Source: Globodera rostochiensis
Taxonomy: Eukaryota; Nematoda; Chromadorea; Rhabditida; Heteroderidae
Assembly: GCA_018350325.1 (NCBI GenBank)
Contig: JAEVLN010000019.1
Span: 744,001-808,000 of the forward strand
Direction of reading: 5' to 3'
Length of the DNA: 64,000 nucleotides
In this document: piece by piece, positions 25,701 through 37,407 of the stretch
How the letters are laid out: the number at the start of each line of letters is the position of its first letter
How positions within the stretch are numbered: the first letter of the stretch is position 1
Made by a program: the position numbers and the translations under genes
Notes under the pieces: model-generated
Seen by the model: only the letters and a program-made list of their open reading frames with translations
The model's database searches: none
Told to the model about the DNA's origin: nothing

Positions 25701-28700
25701 CTGTCTGCGTCCGTCCAACGGCTTCGACATCTCCGAACTTTGTTCGCATGGACAGCAAGGCAAAATTTAATTTCTTTCATCTTACTTTAAAGTTTCATTT
25801 TAGACCCGTTTTCCCATCGCTTTGCTTAAACAGTGCCTTCGCCTCTCAACAGCAAAACGGCATCAGTCCGTCCTCCGAGAATGGCGGCACCGTCGACGGC
25901 GTCGGCAAGTCGTCGTTGGCAAAGTGTTCGCTGTACAAATGCGAAAGCGGCCGCCTTACTGACGGAGACCTACAGAAACTGCTGACGGAAATGCAAAAGG
26001 CTGACAAAATGACCAAATTGGTAGCCTTTCCAAGCGCTGCTTTGGTGCTCGAGACGGACGTCACGTCCGTCCTCTGCGAATTCCCAAGTTCGTTATTGGC
26101 TGCTGATTTTTGCACATAATTCCCTTTTTTTAGTGCGGATTTCACCCTCCTATTTGCCTCTTCGTCCCTGGAAACGCCCAACATTTTCACCCAATAAGCC
26201 ACCCATATTACCATCATTTGAGCTCCAATCGTTCCTGGACCAATCTCTCAATTCTGAACCCCATCGTGGTCGTGTCAATCTTCTTTATGTACGTATGGAT
26301 GGATCCATAAAGCTGGTCATTTTTACAGTAATCACTCTAATTTAGGTGTACCCAATTTCGCTGAATTATTCAACTCAAAAAACATTCTCTCGAGCCCGTA
26401 ACATTTCCTGCACAGTGCGTTATGTGCCTTCGTCTGCTATTAAAACAGCACAAATTGACAAAAACGACCCCTCTGGCGCTCACATTTTTAACCGAACCAA
26501 TCTGAACGGACCTTTTGTCGATTCTTTTGTCTGTGACGTCCAATACCACGAGCAGAGTCCGCAATTCAACACGGAAGTGAAAATGGAACTGCCGGTGGCC
26601 CTGGACGAAAACGACCACATTCTTTTCACCTTTCATCACATTTCCATTTCAAGTGCCGTTGCCAACAAAAACAAACCGTTTGTAGAGGTGAAAATAAAGT
26701 AATTTAGAACGCTTTTAATGAAAATGCTTTAATTTTTAAGACTCCAAAATTGGCAAGGTTTTGGAGTTTTGTTGTGAAATGTCAAAAAATTAGTTTTTCA
26801 TTTTAATAAACATTTCAGCATATTGAGACACCGGTAGGCTATGCCTGGCTTCCACTGGTCAGAAAAGACGCTCGAGGCTTATCTCAACTAATAATGTCCG
26901 AAAAGTGTCAAGAGTTCGAATTGCCGGTTGCCGTCAACTTGTCATACAAGTATCACGAATTTAAGCCTTCATTTGCTTGTGGTTTAAAAGAAGTATGTTA
27001 TACGTTTCATTTCTTCTTTTAAGCATTTGCTTCCAAACAGAGTTCTTCCAATTTGGACATCAAATTTGTTGAAAACGGTCGCCCACTGTTTCGTGTACGT
27101 CTTCGGCTTGTTTCGTCGGTGTTCACTACGGAAGAACGTCTTCAGAATTTCTTCCAACTGTGCCAACAGCTTTATCCGAACGTTGCCAAAATGAACAAAA
27201 TGCCATCGGTGCAAACTTCCAATTCATCATCGGATCTTAGCTTTAAACAAGCATCCAGTTTGAAATTCCACGGCAATAACACTTTTAAAAATGGGTGTTC
27301 CGCTTCGGATATCCAAGGCCACAGTCTGTCCCCAACGCATTTTGCAAATGAGCATAATTTGGTCGAATCCATCGAGGTAAATACAAAAATTGGCATTTAA
27401 ATTGGTTAAAATTCTGTTCAGAAATTAACATCAATTGATCTGGATCAACTTATTCCTTTCTTCGAAATTGTTTTGAACCGGCTTTTTAGTTTGCTTACCT
27501 TTTCAAAAGCGGAAGACGTAATGCTCAGCGCTTTGGGGTTGGCGTTTTAAATTATATTTTGTCAAAATTGTCTTATATTTAAATATTAAAAAAAAAGATT
27601 ATGTTCAGTGCCATCATTTGTTTGGCTGACCAATTGTTTATGCACCGGAAATCGAAGAGGGACATTTTGCGAAATTATGTCCGATTGTATTTCAAATGCC
27701 AAAATCAACTTCTTAAATGTGATGCGGAAGAATCAACTCATGGTGCAATTTGCAAGTGCATTCCCTTATTGGTTAGTAAATATCTGATCAGACCTCACTG
27801 ATTAACATATTGATCACTTTTACAGGTCCACCGAGCCCAAACCACCAAAGAAGGAACGATGATCTTGGTAAAATTGTTTCGACAGTTGTGGTTTTTGCTC
27901 GATTGTGCCGCCAAATCAATGGCACATTGGCTTATCCTTCACAATTTGCTCATCGTACCAAGACGAAGTCGATTTCCCACCGATTTGTATTTTTGTCTGG
28001 AGGAGTTATTTCACACGCTTACCGAACGAATCATTTTTATGCAAAAGGAATGCCCTCTGGAAAGTCGGATGGCCAATGCTGCGCTTGGAAACTTTATAAA
28101 GGTACGATTAAATTAGTCCATCATTAATTTTAATCGAGAATTTTCGATCGCTAATTAACTTACTTAGCTTTTTAGCATTGCTTAAGCTTGATGGACAGGC
28201 ACCAAATCATGAAGGAACTCTATGCGGTGGTCAAGAAAATGGATGTCATAGAATCAAAAGTAAATATATTTATAAAGGATTTGTCAAAATTCAATCATTT
28301 TCAGTCATTTCGTATTTACAAATTCGAACTGCTTCAACTTTTGGTCGGTCATGAACATTGGGTCCCACTTTGTTTGCCGTTGTTGACCGATAAGTTTGGC
28401 ATTGTAATGCGAGGAGACAATTTCAGAATAGAAGGTTTTGTCTCTAGTGCAATTAATTCACTATGTTCAGCTGCGAATTAAGGCCCACCGGCACAAGCGC
28501 AACAACAAACGGCGAAGAACGGCGGTGGGACCGGTTTGCTGGCCAAGCTGTTTTCTCAGATATTTTCGCCATTTCACGGGATCATATCGGAATCGAACGA
28601 AGTGGAAAAATGTAACATTTAATAACAGACAATGCCATCTCTGATCAGATTAGGGATGTATGCTTAATTCAATATAACTCAAAGCATTGTACTTTTTGTT

Positions 28701-31700
28701 CAGTTTCATTGTATTCCGAGCACTTTTACATGAGCGCCACCTATTGTTCCATGCACTTCCCTATCGGACTACTCCTTCAGGAACTGGTGGCATCTTTGCG
28801 GGATTCACGTGACTATCGGCGTAAAGTCATTCGGCTGGTGCGAAATTTACTCGCCAAACACAGTCAGGACGAGCGTTACGGAGACACAGTAATTACTGCT
28901 TGAGAAACTGTAGTTGGTAAAAATAGGAAAGTGTTTCCAGTCGGCCAGAAGTCGGATTGCGATGCTGACCATGCCCCTGCTGCGATTGGCAATCGAAAAT
29001 ATTAGAGAAATAGAAGTTGCCTCAACGAGTACATCCGCTGACTCACCAAACCATTCACCAATGCCTATAACAGGTTCATTGGAATTGGGGGCATAACCAA
29101 ATTATCGTTTTTGTATTTATAAACAATTGCAGATTGCCAAAGTCGTTTGTCTATGTTGACGACAACACCCGAATGGGGACGCTGCCACATGGAAAGGTTT
29201 GGGAGGATTGGATATGGCCAACTTGAGAATTTGTCCAATTTCTTTTGGTTTATTTATTGTAATTGATCCAATTTGTAGCGGTAGTTTGTCCACCACCCAG
29301 CCGAGCTCACGTCTTTCATCGATTACAATGCCAACAATGAACAACACAAATGGCACCATTTCCACCGACAATAATAATGCTCGGCTAACGTCAAATGGAC
29401 AAAATGGCACTGCTGTTGTGGCTGTATTAGTGGAGAAATTGGATAAGGTGCAATAATTGCGAAAACAATACAATATTTGGTTAACCAAAAAAGAAGAAAA
29501 GTGCATTTTGAACATGAAATTGACTTTTTAAGTAAAATAGTGTTTACAATTTTAAAACAAGCTTTCTTCTTAAGAGCGAAGTTCGCGATCTGATGTTGAG
29601 CGTCCTTTACACGCTGAACGGTCTTCCCAAAAAAATGTTGGCCGCATTTTGGAATGCCCAAGAGTCTATCCAACCGTCCAAAACTTCGCCAAATTCTGAT
29701 GACTCATCAGAAGAATTACCCAAACAGCAGCAACAGCATCAAAATGTGCTCGTAGACTTTGTTCGGCTTTTGGAACTTGCGCTTTTGCTGTTCCGCTACA
29801 GAGGACGCTCCCACCATATTATTTTGCAAGCAAAAAGGTGTCTTTTTCAATAAGTGTGATTTTATTTTTATTTTAATTTATTTTTGTTTTTTAAAGAATT
29901 CATTCAAATGGGAGGAAATTCGATTTTCAAAAATCAGACGCGTCGAATTCTTTTGGAGTTAGCAGCAAGTTCTCGACGCTGACCGATATGACTTTTGGAG
30001 GTAAATTTAAACGATTTTAAACTAATTAAATATTGTAAATGTAATCGACAGACACTTTCGACTCCAAAGGCATGGCCGACGAAGAAAGCAAAGATGCAGA
30101 AGCGACCAGCTTTCTTATGGATTGCAATTTGGCCCAAGAAGTTGCTCTCATCGTTTTGGAAACTGTTCAAACAATAGCCAACCAAATAGCTGTATGTGTG
30201 TAAAGTTTCCAGGGGTGTGCGTACCCAGCCCTCCCCCCCCCCCCCGAGAAATTTTTTCTTAGAGAATTTTTGATTCAAATAAAATTTTCTGTGGCGTCTA
30301 ACCGTAACGTCGGACCCCCCCGTCTCCACCAATATTATAATCAGACCGCTTATTGGTTCAGGCGAAAACGCGTTACTCCACCTCCGGCAATTTCGATGCC
30401 GTTTTTCTTCGTCTTCTCCATTTACAGCTTGAATTGCTCTGTGAGTCTTGGCCCGAGGCGGTTCGACTTCACACACTATCAGCACTTGCCGTGTTCGTAA
30501 ACCTGGTTCGCGTCGTTTTTAATTTTAATTTTGATTTTGTTTTAATTAAAGTTTTCCACTCGTTTTTTCAACTCTGGCCCATTGGATTGCTTGTCTCTTC
30601 TTATCAAAGCACTTCTGCTCCAATTGAACAGTCGGATTGTCCGTGTACAAAATTCAACAGCTGCTCTGTTGCATTTGATTCTTCGGTCTGGATACGATAC
30701 CGCTCTGACCACAAGTTGTACGTACGACTTTCATTCGTTAAACCACAATACATCTGAAACATATGGTACCAAATACTTTCAGCGAAATACCCCTCCGACT
30801 TCATGCCCTTGTCGGCTGCGGACGGGCCGAAGACTTTCCTCACCGAACGACTTGGTCGACCCGGGGCTCAAATCTCGCCAGTGTTGGCTCGTCTTCTTAG
30901 CGAGAAGGCCGTTGCGTTGAACAATTTCCGTTTTGAGAGGGGTCTGTCCGCTTTGGAATCGCTTGTCGGTGGTGGTCCGGCGACAAAAGGTGGCGGCATC
31001 AATACCGCCTCTTCTGCACTTGTGCTCACTTCCCTCTTTGACAAAGCCGTCTTGGTAATGTCTGAAGCAAAGTCTAAGCAAATAATAATAATGACTAACA
31101 ACTCCTCAGGAATTGGTGAAACAACTTCGTGGCGTGCTCGAAGCAACACAGGCTATTTCGGACACTATCAATGACCCGGTCAATGATCAGTTTCTGTTTT
31201 TAATTTATATAAAATATCCTTTAGATTCAATTAGCTGATCTTCATATCCAATTGGCAAACAGTTTTCGTGGTTCGGCTGCACTTCGAGCCGAGTTCTTTG
31301 ATGCATTGGCTGCACAACATCTCGCGGGAGGCAATGATTTTATTTATGTACCTTTTATTAGGTTTTTTAATTCGATTGCAGCTTGGTATTCGGAAGCTGC
31401 TGTATGCCAAGCCCATTCGCTGGTGATCATCGGAAAGGAGTTGAAAAGTCGTGGATTGATTAGACCCGATTGGGCACTGCTGAACGTTCTCAATGATCGG
31501 ATTACGGCAATTGAGGGAGTCAGCGAAAACAGTTTGGGTAGCACTCAGCAAGGCGGATTCACAGTGGTACACATGAACATAATTATTTGGATATCCCTTA
31601 ACTGATTTTTTCAGGAGGAGTTCAGACGAAAGGTCGAAGAGTTGGTTCGTGTTTTGTTGCTTTCCGAGCGGTATGAGGCCGTTGGACCCGTCTGTCGATT

Positions 31701-33430
31701 GATCATTCCGATCTTTGAGCACAATAATGACTTCAAAGTGATCAGAAGGCTTTGATCAGCAATAACATTTCCTTTTGTTTAAGGCCTTGGTCGGAATTTA
31801 TGCCGAAGTCCAGCAGGCGTGCTCAAGAGCGGCCGAGATAAAAGTCAGCGGGAAACGACACTTGGGAACCTATTTCAAAGTGACATTCTACGGAAAATCG
31901 CATTTTGGGTGGGTGGACGCTTTTTATTTTTCTTAATTTGTTTTCAATGATTTAGGGCTGAGCATTTAACTGAGTGGGTTTATCGAGAGCCAAAGCTCAC
32001 TTCGTTGGCAGAAGCCTGCGACCGAATGGTTCAGTTGGTCCGTAATTCTCTTGGACATGATCATGTGCAAGTGACCAGCGAACGGAGTGAACCGAACGAT
32101 CCAACAATGGCATTTATCAAAGTCGCTCATGTGGAGCCATGTCGAAGCCCGATCAAACAGAACAACAACAACGTTATGCCAGCGAAGAAAGACAACAGAG
32201 AGAAGGGACGTAGCAATTTGGCGATGAACAACAGAGAAGACGGGCTTCAGTATGGAGTGGATGAGGACAGTGACCCGATGGGTTACAATTTGCACACCAA
32301 CGTCAGCACTTTCATTCAAGAGGAGCGGTTGGTGGAACAAGAAGTGCCCGAGAATGCTCCGGAACTGGCCAGGACGGCACTCCGTCGGCTGACTTTGACT
32401 GGTTCGTAAGTTTTGGTGACCAAACAGCAGCTTTGCCCTCGTTTATTAAGTGGAAAATGCGTTTCCCGACACGCGTCGGCGTCAACGGGTTGTGAAGGCG
32501 GATGAAACTGTACTTAATCCTTTGGAATTGGCATGTGAATGTTTGCTCTTCAAAACGGCCCAAATTCGGCACATTCTTTCGGCAGCGGACGTCCCCCGAG
32601 GGTGCCACTCGCACACCGGCACAACTGTTGGCAAAGATGCATTGAAAAAACTTGATCTGAAGAAATTGCAATTGTTCCTGCAGGGCTCCGTCAGTCCGTC
32701 GGTAAATTGTTGTTTTGCAGGTGGCACTCTGCCCATGTAATTCCCAGATTAGCTGGTCGATAATGTTTAGTGCAAAATGTCCAAAATTTGCTTTAGCGAT
32801 CTTAGCACTTCCCCATTCCATTCTTACCTTCTTTGGGCCAAAGGAAGGAACGCTTTATGTAACACAGATTAACAAATTTGATTTACACTTGCAGTTAAGC
32901 ATGCTAAAAGTACCGAGATTTCCTCTTCCTAAGGTCAATGCCGGCCTTTTGGCTTATGCCGAGACGTTTACTTCGCCCGTCCAAAAGCTTCGCTACGGAA
33001 AGGAGGGCATTTGTCGATTAGTTGCCGCGCTGAGGTGAAATCCGGCATTTAATTTATTAACTCCAAAATGGTTTACAAAAATAAGGACATTGATCGGCGA
33101 ACTGAACGAGGCTCTTGCGGTGAATGAGGCGGCAATGGGCGGCGAACGGATTGAGTACCAGCAAATGTTGAGGCGCTCTTTTGACGGAATGCTGGAGAGA
33201 CTGCCGACTTTCTTCGACGGCGAAAAAGTGCGATAAAAAGAAAAACATTAATTTCGTTTTGTGTTGCCGCGCTTCAGTTTCTTCTCAACCCGAGTCAGGA
33301 CGGAAGGACAGCAGCAATTGGAATTGCCAATTCCCAGCTGATGAATGGCGTGCTCGGACGACTCAGCCATATTGGTGGAACAGCGGCGGAAATGCATATT
33401 TTTGATTCTATCAGCGGACTGAACGCATGA
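22799..33430 (+). CDS. DOCK-D (zizimin/DOCK9-11-like) guanine nucleotide exchange factor
   Basis: A large multi-exon gene. The start codon at 22799 opens MSSRHYSPSP. Recognisable blocks: the zizimin N-terminal motif EPLDYEHFVGENSALLEHD (about 23465-23525); a PH-like domain from about 23950 (KEGNL...SEKKRYCVLRKSADE...LLFSAENETDLQFWLFSIERAL); the DOCK C2 (DHR-1) lead-in MYPISLNYSTQKTFSRARNI (26346-26405) and the LLFTF-like FTFHHISI block; ETPVGYAWLPL (about 26826); and DHR-2 catalytic-domain blocks IYAEVQQACSRAAEIKVSG, HLGTYFKVTFYGKSHFG and WVYREPKLTSLAEA (31794-32012). The end GLLAYAETF (32942-32968) to SGLNA precedes the stop at 33428-33430. Family members load GTP on Cdc42/Rac at membranes to control actin. 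The PH domain and the NAGLLAYA motif favour DOCK-D over DOCK-C. There are many introns and internal exon edges are approximate. No lesion was seen. Confidence 0.9.
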
Positions 33431-34214
33431 CTTTGAATAAATGGAAGCTTCAACCCAGACGAACAATTTATTTAGCGTAAATACACTTTTAAAAATGTTT
33501 CAAAAAAGCAGCTTTTGTTTGTTTTATTGTTTTCACCTTTTTGCCTCAAGCTATTTTTGTGCTTGGTCGATCTCTTTCTCTCATTTTGTGATTTTTCCTT
33601 TCACAACCGCCAACCACATTCATTACTTATGTATCTTGTCAAAAACAATCCTTGTCAGTCGCAAATTTGTAATTGCTGTTTTGTATAAAATTTGCAAATA
33701 GAGGAAGGGATTTTTTGGTTTTTGAAGATTTGTGAAGGTTCAGGGCGTCCAATCCGTTGACTTGGCGAGAATGATTTTGGATTGGTTCATCTCCTGAATA
33801 ACTAATGCATTCATATGCATGTCACACTTACGGTTGGGCGCCGTTTGCGAGTTGCGCCACGCAGAGAACGCACAGCGAGAGACGAGAAATTTTTGAGTAC
33901 AAGCAGAATGCCGCCATATTTTCGAAACTTCCTTGTTTCTAGAGACCGGAATTTTGAAATCACCGGGCCCGAAAACCGGATAACAGAATTGAAAATCAAT
34001 AAGGACCGAATCAACCGGATAATCGAACAAATATTTTTGAAAAGAAAAAATAATGTTAGGCTTAAAATAATTAAAAACGTTATGCCAATCTTTTGAAATT
34101 CAAAATGCACTTCCATTTTTGGCCGAAAGCATATACCGGTAAACGATTTGAATTTCGTCAATTTCTTCTTATTCTATTTGTTCTCCAACCTTAAATAAGT
34201 GGATTTTCTACAAA
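33431..34214. other. Intergenic, no gene recognised
   Basis: AT-rich sequence between the DOCK stop and the F-box gene, including the DOCK 3' UTR. A mixed-composition patch (33825-34100) has a CCGGAATTTTGAAATCACCG-type segment but no supported exon. Confidence 0.6.
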
Positions 34215-35472
34215 ATGTCGGACAACGTAAGCGATGAAGAGCAGCAACAGCAAATGCAGGAAATGTGAGTTTATTCCTGAGAAGTCAAATCAAAAGCCAT
34301 TAATCCGAAATTTCAGTTTCATTTGTGCCGATGTTTGGCTCGAAGTCTTCGCCTTCATTGACCCTGCTGAGCTTGGACTCAAAATGGCGCTGATCAGCGA
34401 TCGATTCGACCGTTTGGTGGACGAACACTTCAAATTGAGGAAATGGTCGCTGGGTTCGCTGCAGATTCTTCGTGCAACTGACGGAAATGGCGCAGCCATC
34501 AAACGCTCTGGTGAACGGCTGCCAATTCCTCAAGGACCGCTTCCAAACAAAGTGACCGGATTTGAAGAGATTCAAATCAGGTCGTTTTCTTCCTAAAAAG
34601 TAACGAAATGTAAATGTTTTTGAACTTTCAGTTACGTCGACCAAACTGTCATCGAATTCCTTCAACGCATCCGCCGACTTTTCGACTCTGCCGAAACAAC
34701 TGTTACAATTGCTACCTTCGACGACCAAAGCCGCAGTTGGGAAATTATTCGACAAAAGATTTGGCCTTTGTTCAAGGACAACATTGGCCGCTTATCTTTG
34801 AACTCTTCTGAATTGGACCGTTTGCAACAATTCTCTCCGACCGTTCTTCTCGACTGTGCAAAGCTCTGTTTGATCGATTCCGATGGATTTTGTTCCGTAT
34901 TTCCGCCCGAAGACTACGACGAAGCTCCTTCTGCCCAAGCCGTGGCCAAATGGTTGCTCACTGCCCGTGGAGATGGTCGACCGAAGATTTTTCGTGATTG
35001 TTTTCCAGCAGGGGTGGAGGAACTCAAAGGGGTAATTTTTCATTTATAATCAATTTGAGAATAATTATTCCCTTCCTTTTAGTCATTTGTCAATGCTTCG
35101 GAGCCGCTCAATTTCATCATCACATTTTGGATTTATGACCTTGCCTTTGCGCTTGTGCCATTTGAGCTGAAGAACAACCGTACGGGCGAGCGATTGACAT
35201 TGCGACGTTTCAACGAAAACTTTTGCTTTTTGGTGCGTTGTCCAATTGTGCGAGAAGAGGCGAAATGGGCCAATTGGGAGGAGGAGGCAACTGAGTCGCG
35301 ATGGAGCTTTTGGAGTCGTCAATGGAATCGCATCCACATCTACTTCAAAGACAGTGACATCGGCGATGGGTAAGGGAATTGTCTCGAAATTTACTCTCCA
35401 ATTGTTAAAACTTTTCTTATTTTCAGAATTCTTGACGAAAACGACGAAGGTCCGAGTGAGCCCAAGAAGTGA
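34215..35472 (+). CDS. F-box-like protein of a cyst-nematode-type family
   Basis: Five exons fit with correct phases: 34215-34264, 34317-34580, 34632-35031, 35083-35369 and 35427-35472, giving 348 aa. An acidic start ([16 protein letters not shown]) leads into an F-box-like helical motif, [20 protein letters not shown]...[14 protein letters not shown] conserved middle follows ([18 protein letters not shown], then [20 protein letters not shown]), and then a domain containing [20 protein letters not shown] and [14 protein letters not shown]. From memory, this architecture is a large paralogous family in Globodera and Heterodera; the molecular substrate is unknown. F-box proteins usually recruit targets to SCF ubiquitin ligases, but here that is inference. 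All splice sites are canonical GT-AG. The tail is acidic ([12 protein letters not shown]). Confidence 0.82.
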
Positions 35473-35898
35473 TGGACGGACAGCGGACGAACGAATTTGA
35501 TGAAGGAAATTAACAGAAAATAATTAATGATTATAATTGTTGCTTCCCCCTCATTTGCTGTATGAATATTGGAATAAATTAATGTTTATGTAAATTTAAT
35601 AGTTTAAGCTTTGTACGTAATTTACTTCCAAATTCACGCCTTTTTTACTTTGTGCCGAATTGTTCGGTGGGTTTGGACATTTAGTCGTTTCGCACCTCTC
35701 CATTTGACTCAATTATATTTAATATATTCAATTTAAATATTTTATAAACCGGGTAGGTCGTTGACGACATTGTTGTTTTTGTTTGAGAGAAAAAGAGATA
35801 TAATAATAATTTACACAAAAAAGGTCAAACAATTTCGGGGGGATCAATTAGAAAACACATCCGAACGAAGGACGATTCGTTCAACCTCGAAACTTTAG
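35473..35898. other. Intergenic; no upstream P450 exons visible
   Basis: AT-rich (TTATATTTAATATATTC and similar) with no reading frame resembling the missing N-terminal half of the following P450. It probably holds the F-box gene 3' UTR. The last bases (AACTTTAG at 35891-35898) look like a 3' splice site. Confidence 0.65.
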
Positions 35899-37171
35899 TT
35901 GGCGATGGCGGTCATGATGCGCATCAACAGCACCGTCTTCGACTACGTCGCCTGGCTTTTCCCGTGGTTCGGCCTGCACTTTGTGCACCCTTTCGTCGAG
36001 TGGAGCGGACTTTTGCGCAGCGACCCGCTCGCAATTCTTAGGGAACAGCTGTTAAAGGAAGTGCAGGAGCGCAAGCAGCAGAGGGAGCGGGGGCAAAAGC
36101 CCCAAGCATCCGAGGACTTCATCGACCTGTTTTTGGAGATGGAGTCCGAGGAACAGACCGTGCAGAAGCACAACGGAGTGTTCAACAAATCCGCCCATTC
36201 AGTGAGTTCCAAATTAATTTGGGGGGGTTTTTAGCAGCTTTTTGAACAGATTGAGAAGAAAAATACTTCTGAAGAGATTGTTATGCAACTGGAGTCCTTT
36301 ATGCTGGCCGGGTAAATTCTTTCTTCCCCCAAAACATTCCGTAAAACCTACGAATCGTTCAGCTTTGACACGACAGCAAATTCGTTGAGTGTGGTCAGCC
36401 ATAATTTGGCCTTTCACCCGGAAGTGCAAGCGAAGGTCCAGGAAGAGATCGACTCGATTTGTATCGATGAGGTTTTTGGAAAAACGGAAAAATATTTAAA
36501 AAACGGGAAAATCCCTCCACAGGACCCAACGTATGAACAGCTGAGTCAACTGAAATACACAGAAGCGGTTGTCAAAGAAACTCTGCGGCTTTGCCCCATT
36601 GGCGCAAGGCGCGTTCGTTCAATTTTAAACTTTTTAGATTTCTGTTGCTTAGTAACAGAAATGCCATTTTCAGTGTTATGAATCGAATCTGTTCCCAAAC
36701 CACGACGTTGGGTGAGCACACGGTGGAGGAGGGCACGGTGGTCATTGTGGACGTACTTTCGGTGCATCGCGACAAAAACGTGTGGGGAGAAGACGCGGAG
36801 CAGTTTCGACCAGAAAGGTCGTCGAAAGCGCAATTTAAATAATATTTGTTTTCAAATTAATTAGTATTTTTTCAGATGGCTTGAGGAGGGCCGTCAGTTG
36901 CCGCCGGCGTATTCTTTTGGGGGCGGTCCCCGCATTTGCATTGGCATGCGATTGGCGATGATTGAGGAGAAATTGGCACTGATCAGAATTTTGCGGAAAT
37001 ATTCCATCGTCCCATGTGAGGCCACGGAGGTCAAAAGGGAATGAATGGAGGGGCAAATTGTACTCAAAAGACCCCCCCCCCCCCCTTCAGAAGGAATTGG
37101 ACTTTTGCGGGCAAATTGTGCTCACCCCCAAGGCGGTAACTGTCGCCCTGAAGTTACGAGAAGAACAGTGA
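35899..37171 (+). CDS. Cytochrome P450 (CYP3-clan/CYP13-like), 5'-truncated
   Basis: Only about the C-terminal half to two-thirds of a P450 is present. Seen: [14 protein letters not shown] before the I-helix, AGFDTTANS (A-G-x-D-T-T oxygen-activation motif, split by an intron at 36312-36362), KETLRLCP (ExxR), EQFRPERW (PERF-like) and [14 protein letters not shown] (haem loop with the thiolate Cys). The end [11 protein letters not shown] is followed by the stop at 37169-37171. The family oxidises small molecules at the ER membrane. The membrane anchor and roughly 200 residues are absent, and the first exon directly follows an AACTTTAG acceptor-like sequence, so 5' exons seem deleted rather than merely missed. 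If translated, the first ATG is 35905. One intron needs a GC donor (GCGCAAG|GCGCG at about 36609). The final intron ends in 14 Cs before TTCAG. It could be a pseudogene. Confidence 0.78.
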
Positions 37172-37235
37172 CAGACAATGGCATTTTGCAATTACTTTTG
37201 TATTAACCTATTTATTTTGTTTATTTTATTCAGCT

Positions 37236-37241
37236 AATAAA
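37236..37241 (+). terminator. Poly(A) signal AATAAA for the P450 gene
   Basis: A canonical AATAAA lies 65 bp after the P450 stop codon, in the 236-bp gap between two convergent genes. Confidence 0.55.
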
Positions 37242-37278
37242 ATTAAAAACGCGTAATTTAATTTCGAAAATGTTTTGA

Positions 37279-37284
37279 TTTATT
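37279..37284 (-). terminator. Poly(A) signal (minus strand) for collagen
   Basis: TTTATT on the plus strand reads AATAAA on the minus strand, 124 bp after the stop of the collagen at 37408. The two convergent genes therefore have closely spaced ends. Confidence 0.45.
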
Positions 37285-37407
37285 TGTCCAAACAGCTAAA
37301 ATAGCGTCGGGCCGATCTCTTCCCAAGTCGGACATTGAATTGAATAAAATCAATTTACACATTTTATGCCTTCGTTATTCGATCAATTTTGGCATTGTTT
37401 CCGTCCT

